A stretch of 17,930 bases of DNA, from contig JADJMA010000049.1 in assembly GCA_016709845.1 (NCBI GenBank), positions 1 through 17,930 on the forward strand, in the 5' to 3' direction. The DNA comes from Flammeovirgaceae bacterium. Its GTDB lineage: Bacteria; Bacteroidota; Bacteroidia; Cytophagales; Cyclobacteriaceae. Position numbers and translations under genes: made by a program. This document shows, piece by piece, positions 17,358-17,930 of this stretch. Every line of letters begins with the position of its first letter. Position 1 is the first letter of the stretch. The notes under the pieces were generated by a model. That model was not told the origin of the DNA and searched no databases. It saw only the letters and a program-made list of their open reading frames with translations.

Positions 17358-17930
17358 ATGCTTAAAAACTATTATAAAGTTGCTATTCGCAACATCCTGA
17401 AGTACAAGCTGTTTTCAGCCATCAACATTTTAGGTATGACCATTGGGATTACATCCTGTCTGATGATCATCCTATATGTCTCCCATGAACTCAGCTATGA
17501 TGATTTCCACCCGGATGCTGATCGTATTTTCCAGATTGGCTTAAATGGCAAAATTGGTGGACAGGATCTACGGGTAGCCAATACATACCCACCGATGGCG
17601 CGGACCTAGTGGCTGATATTCCGGAGGTTGCAGGATGCTAGCATGTGCTCAAATGTTTGGCCAATCCGTAATAAGAAATGGAGAAAAGATTTTACTGAAG
17701 AAAGGTATTTGCCGTTGATTCAAACTTTTTGAATTCAGAGTTTATAGACTTAAAACGGGTGATGTAAAAGCTGTATTGAAAAGACCTATTACGGTAGTGC
17801 TTACGGAGATAATGGCACAAAAGTATTTTGGTGATGAAAATCCAATCGGAAAATTATTGGTTATTGGCGATGAGAATAAGACATATAAAGTTACCGGTCT
17901 GGCTGAAAATCCACCCAGTAATTCTCATTT
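17358..17930 (+). CDS. Second FtsX/MacB-type ABC permease, 5' part, frame-interrupted and cut by the window end
   Basis: A paralogue of the preceding permease. The ATG at 17358 gives MLKNYYKVAIRNILKYKLFS, an N-terminal pattern like the first permease. The first membrane helix follows (INILGMTIGITSCLMIILYV), then the start of the periplasmic domain (ELSYDDFHPDADRIFQIG). The frame breaks near 17605 and again near 17700-17730, after which VLTEIMAQKYFGDENPIGK and YKVTGLAENPPSNSHF restore the MacB-type domain and match the first permease (KKYFGSDKVLGK, SVTGVFREPPSNSSF). About a quarter of the expected length is present; the FtsX segments lie beyond the window. The 133-bp gap upstream and candidate site D suggest its own promoter. 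Confidence 0.82.

Overview
The window looks like a chromosomal piece from a Bacteroidota bacterium, most likely of the Cytophagales type. This is inferred from a C-terminal type IX secretion (T9SS) sorting domain, a propeller/Y_Y_Y sensor kinase paired with a LuxR-type regulator, FtsX-like ABC permeases in tandem, and starts without obvious Shine-Dalgarno sequences. No tRNA, rRNA, CRISPR array, insertion sequence or phage gene was seen. No gene-free stretch exceeds 300 bases.

Layout. (1) 1-2166 (+): the end of a propeller-type sensor histidine kinase, then its LuxR-family response regulator; both frames are heavily interrupted. (2) 2359-9317 (+): a three-gene cluster of a very large secreted protein (SBBP-type repeats, seven fibronectin III-like repeats, T9SS tail), an unnamed signal-peptide protein and an exported caspase-family protease. 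A hairpin at the convergent junction closes it. (3) 9325-12213 (-): an NtrB-like sensor kinase and an NtrC-type sigma-54-dependent activator, both intact. (4) 12482-17930 (+), divergent from them: a membrane-fusion protein, a MacB/LolD-type ATPase, a full-length FtsX-type permease and the start of a second permease.

Main proposal. The activator gene and the efflux genes form one self-contained regulatory system. Upstream of the fusion-protein gene lie two palindromes of the form GTnC-N6-GnAC, 20 bp centre to centre, followed about 62 bp on by a sigma-54-like -24/-12 element. The same layout recurs upstream of the first permease (two sites 22 bp apart, element about 57 bp on), after a strong terminator that separates it from the ATPase gene. 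Another exact site precedes the second permease. The inference is that the NtrC-like regulator binds these sites and separately switches on several sigma-54 units supplying one ATPase/adaptor pair with several permeases.

Caveat. Many genes can only be read by joining two or three frames. The breaks mostly sit at runs of one base and the reconstructed proteins keep their key motifs, so residual sequencing indels are the simplest explanation, although real decay cannot be excluded, least of all for 1-2166. Interrupted genes are listed as one CDS each, and their residue numbers are approximate.
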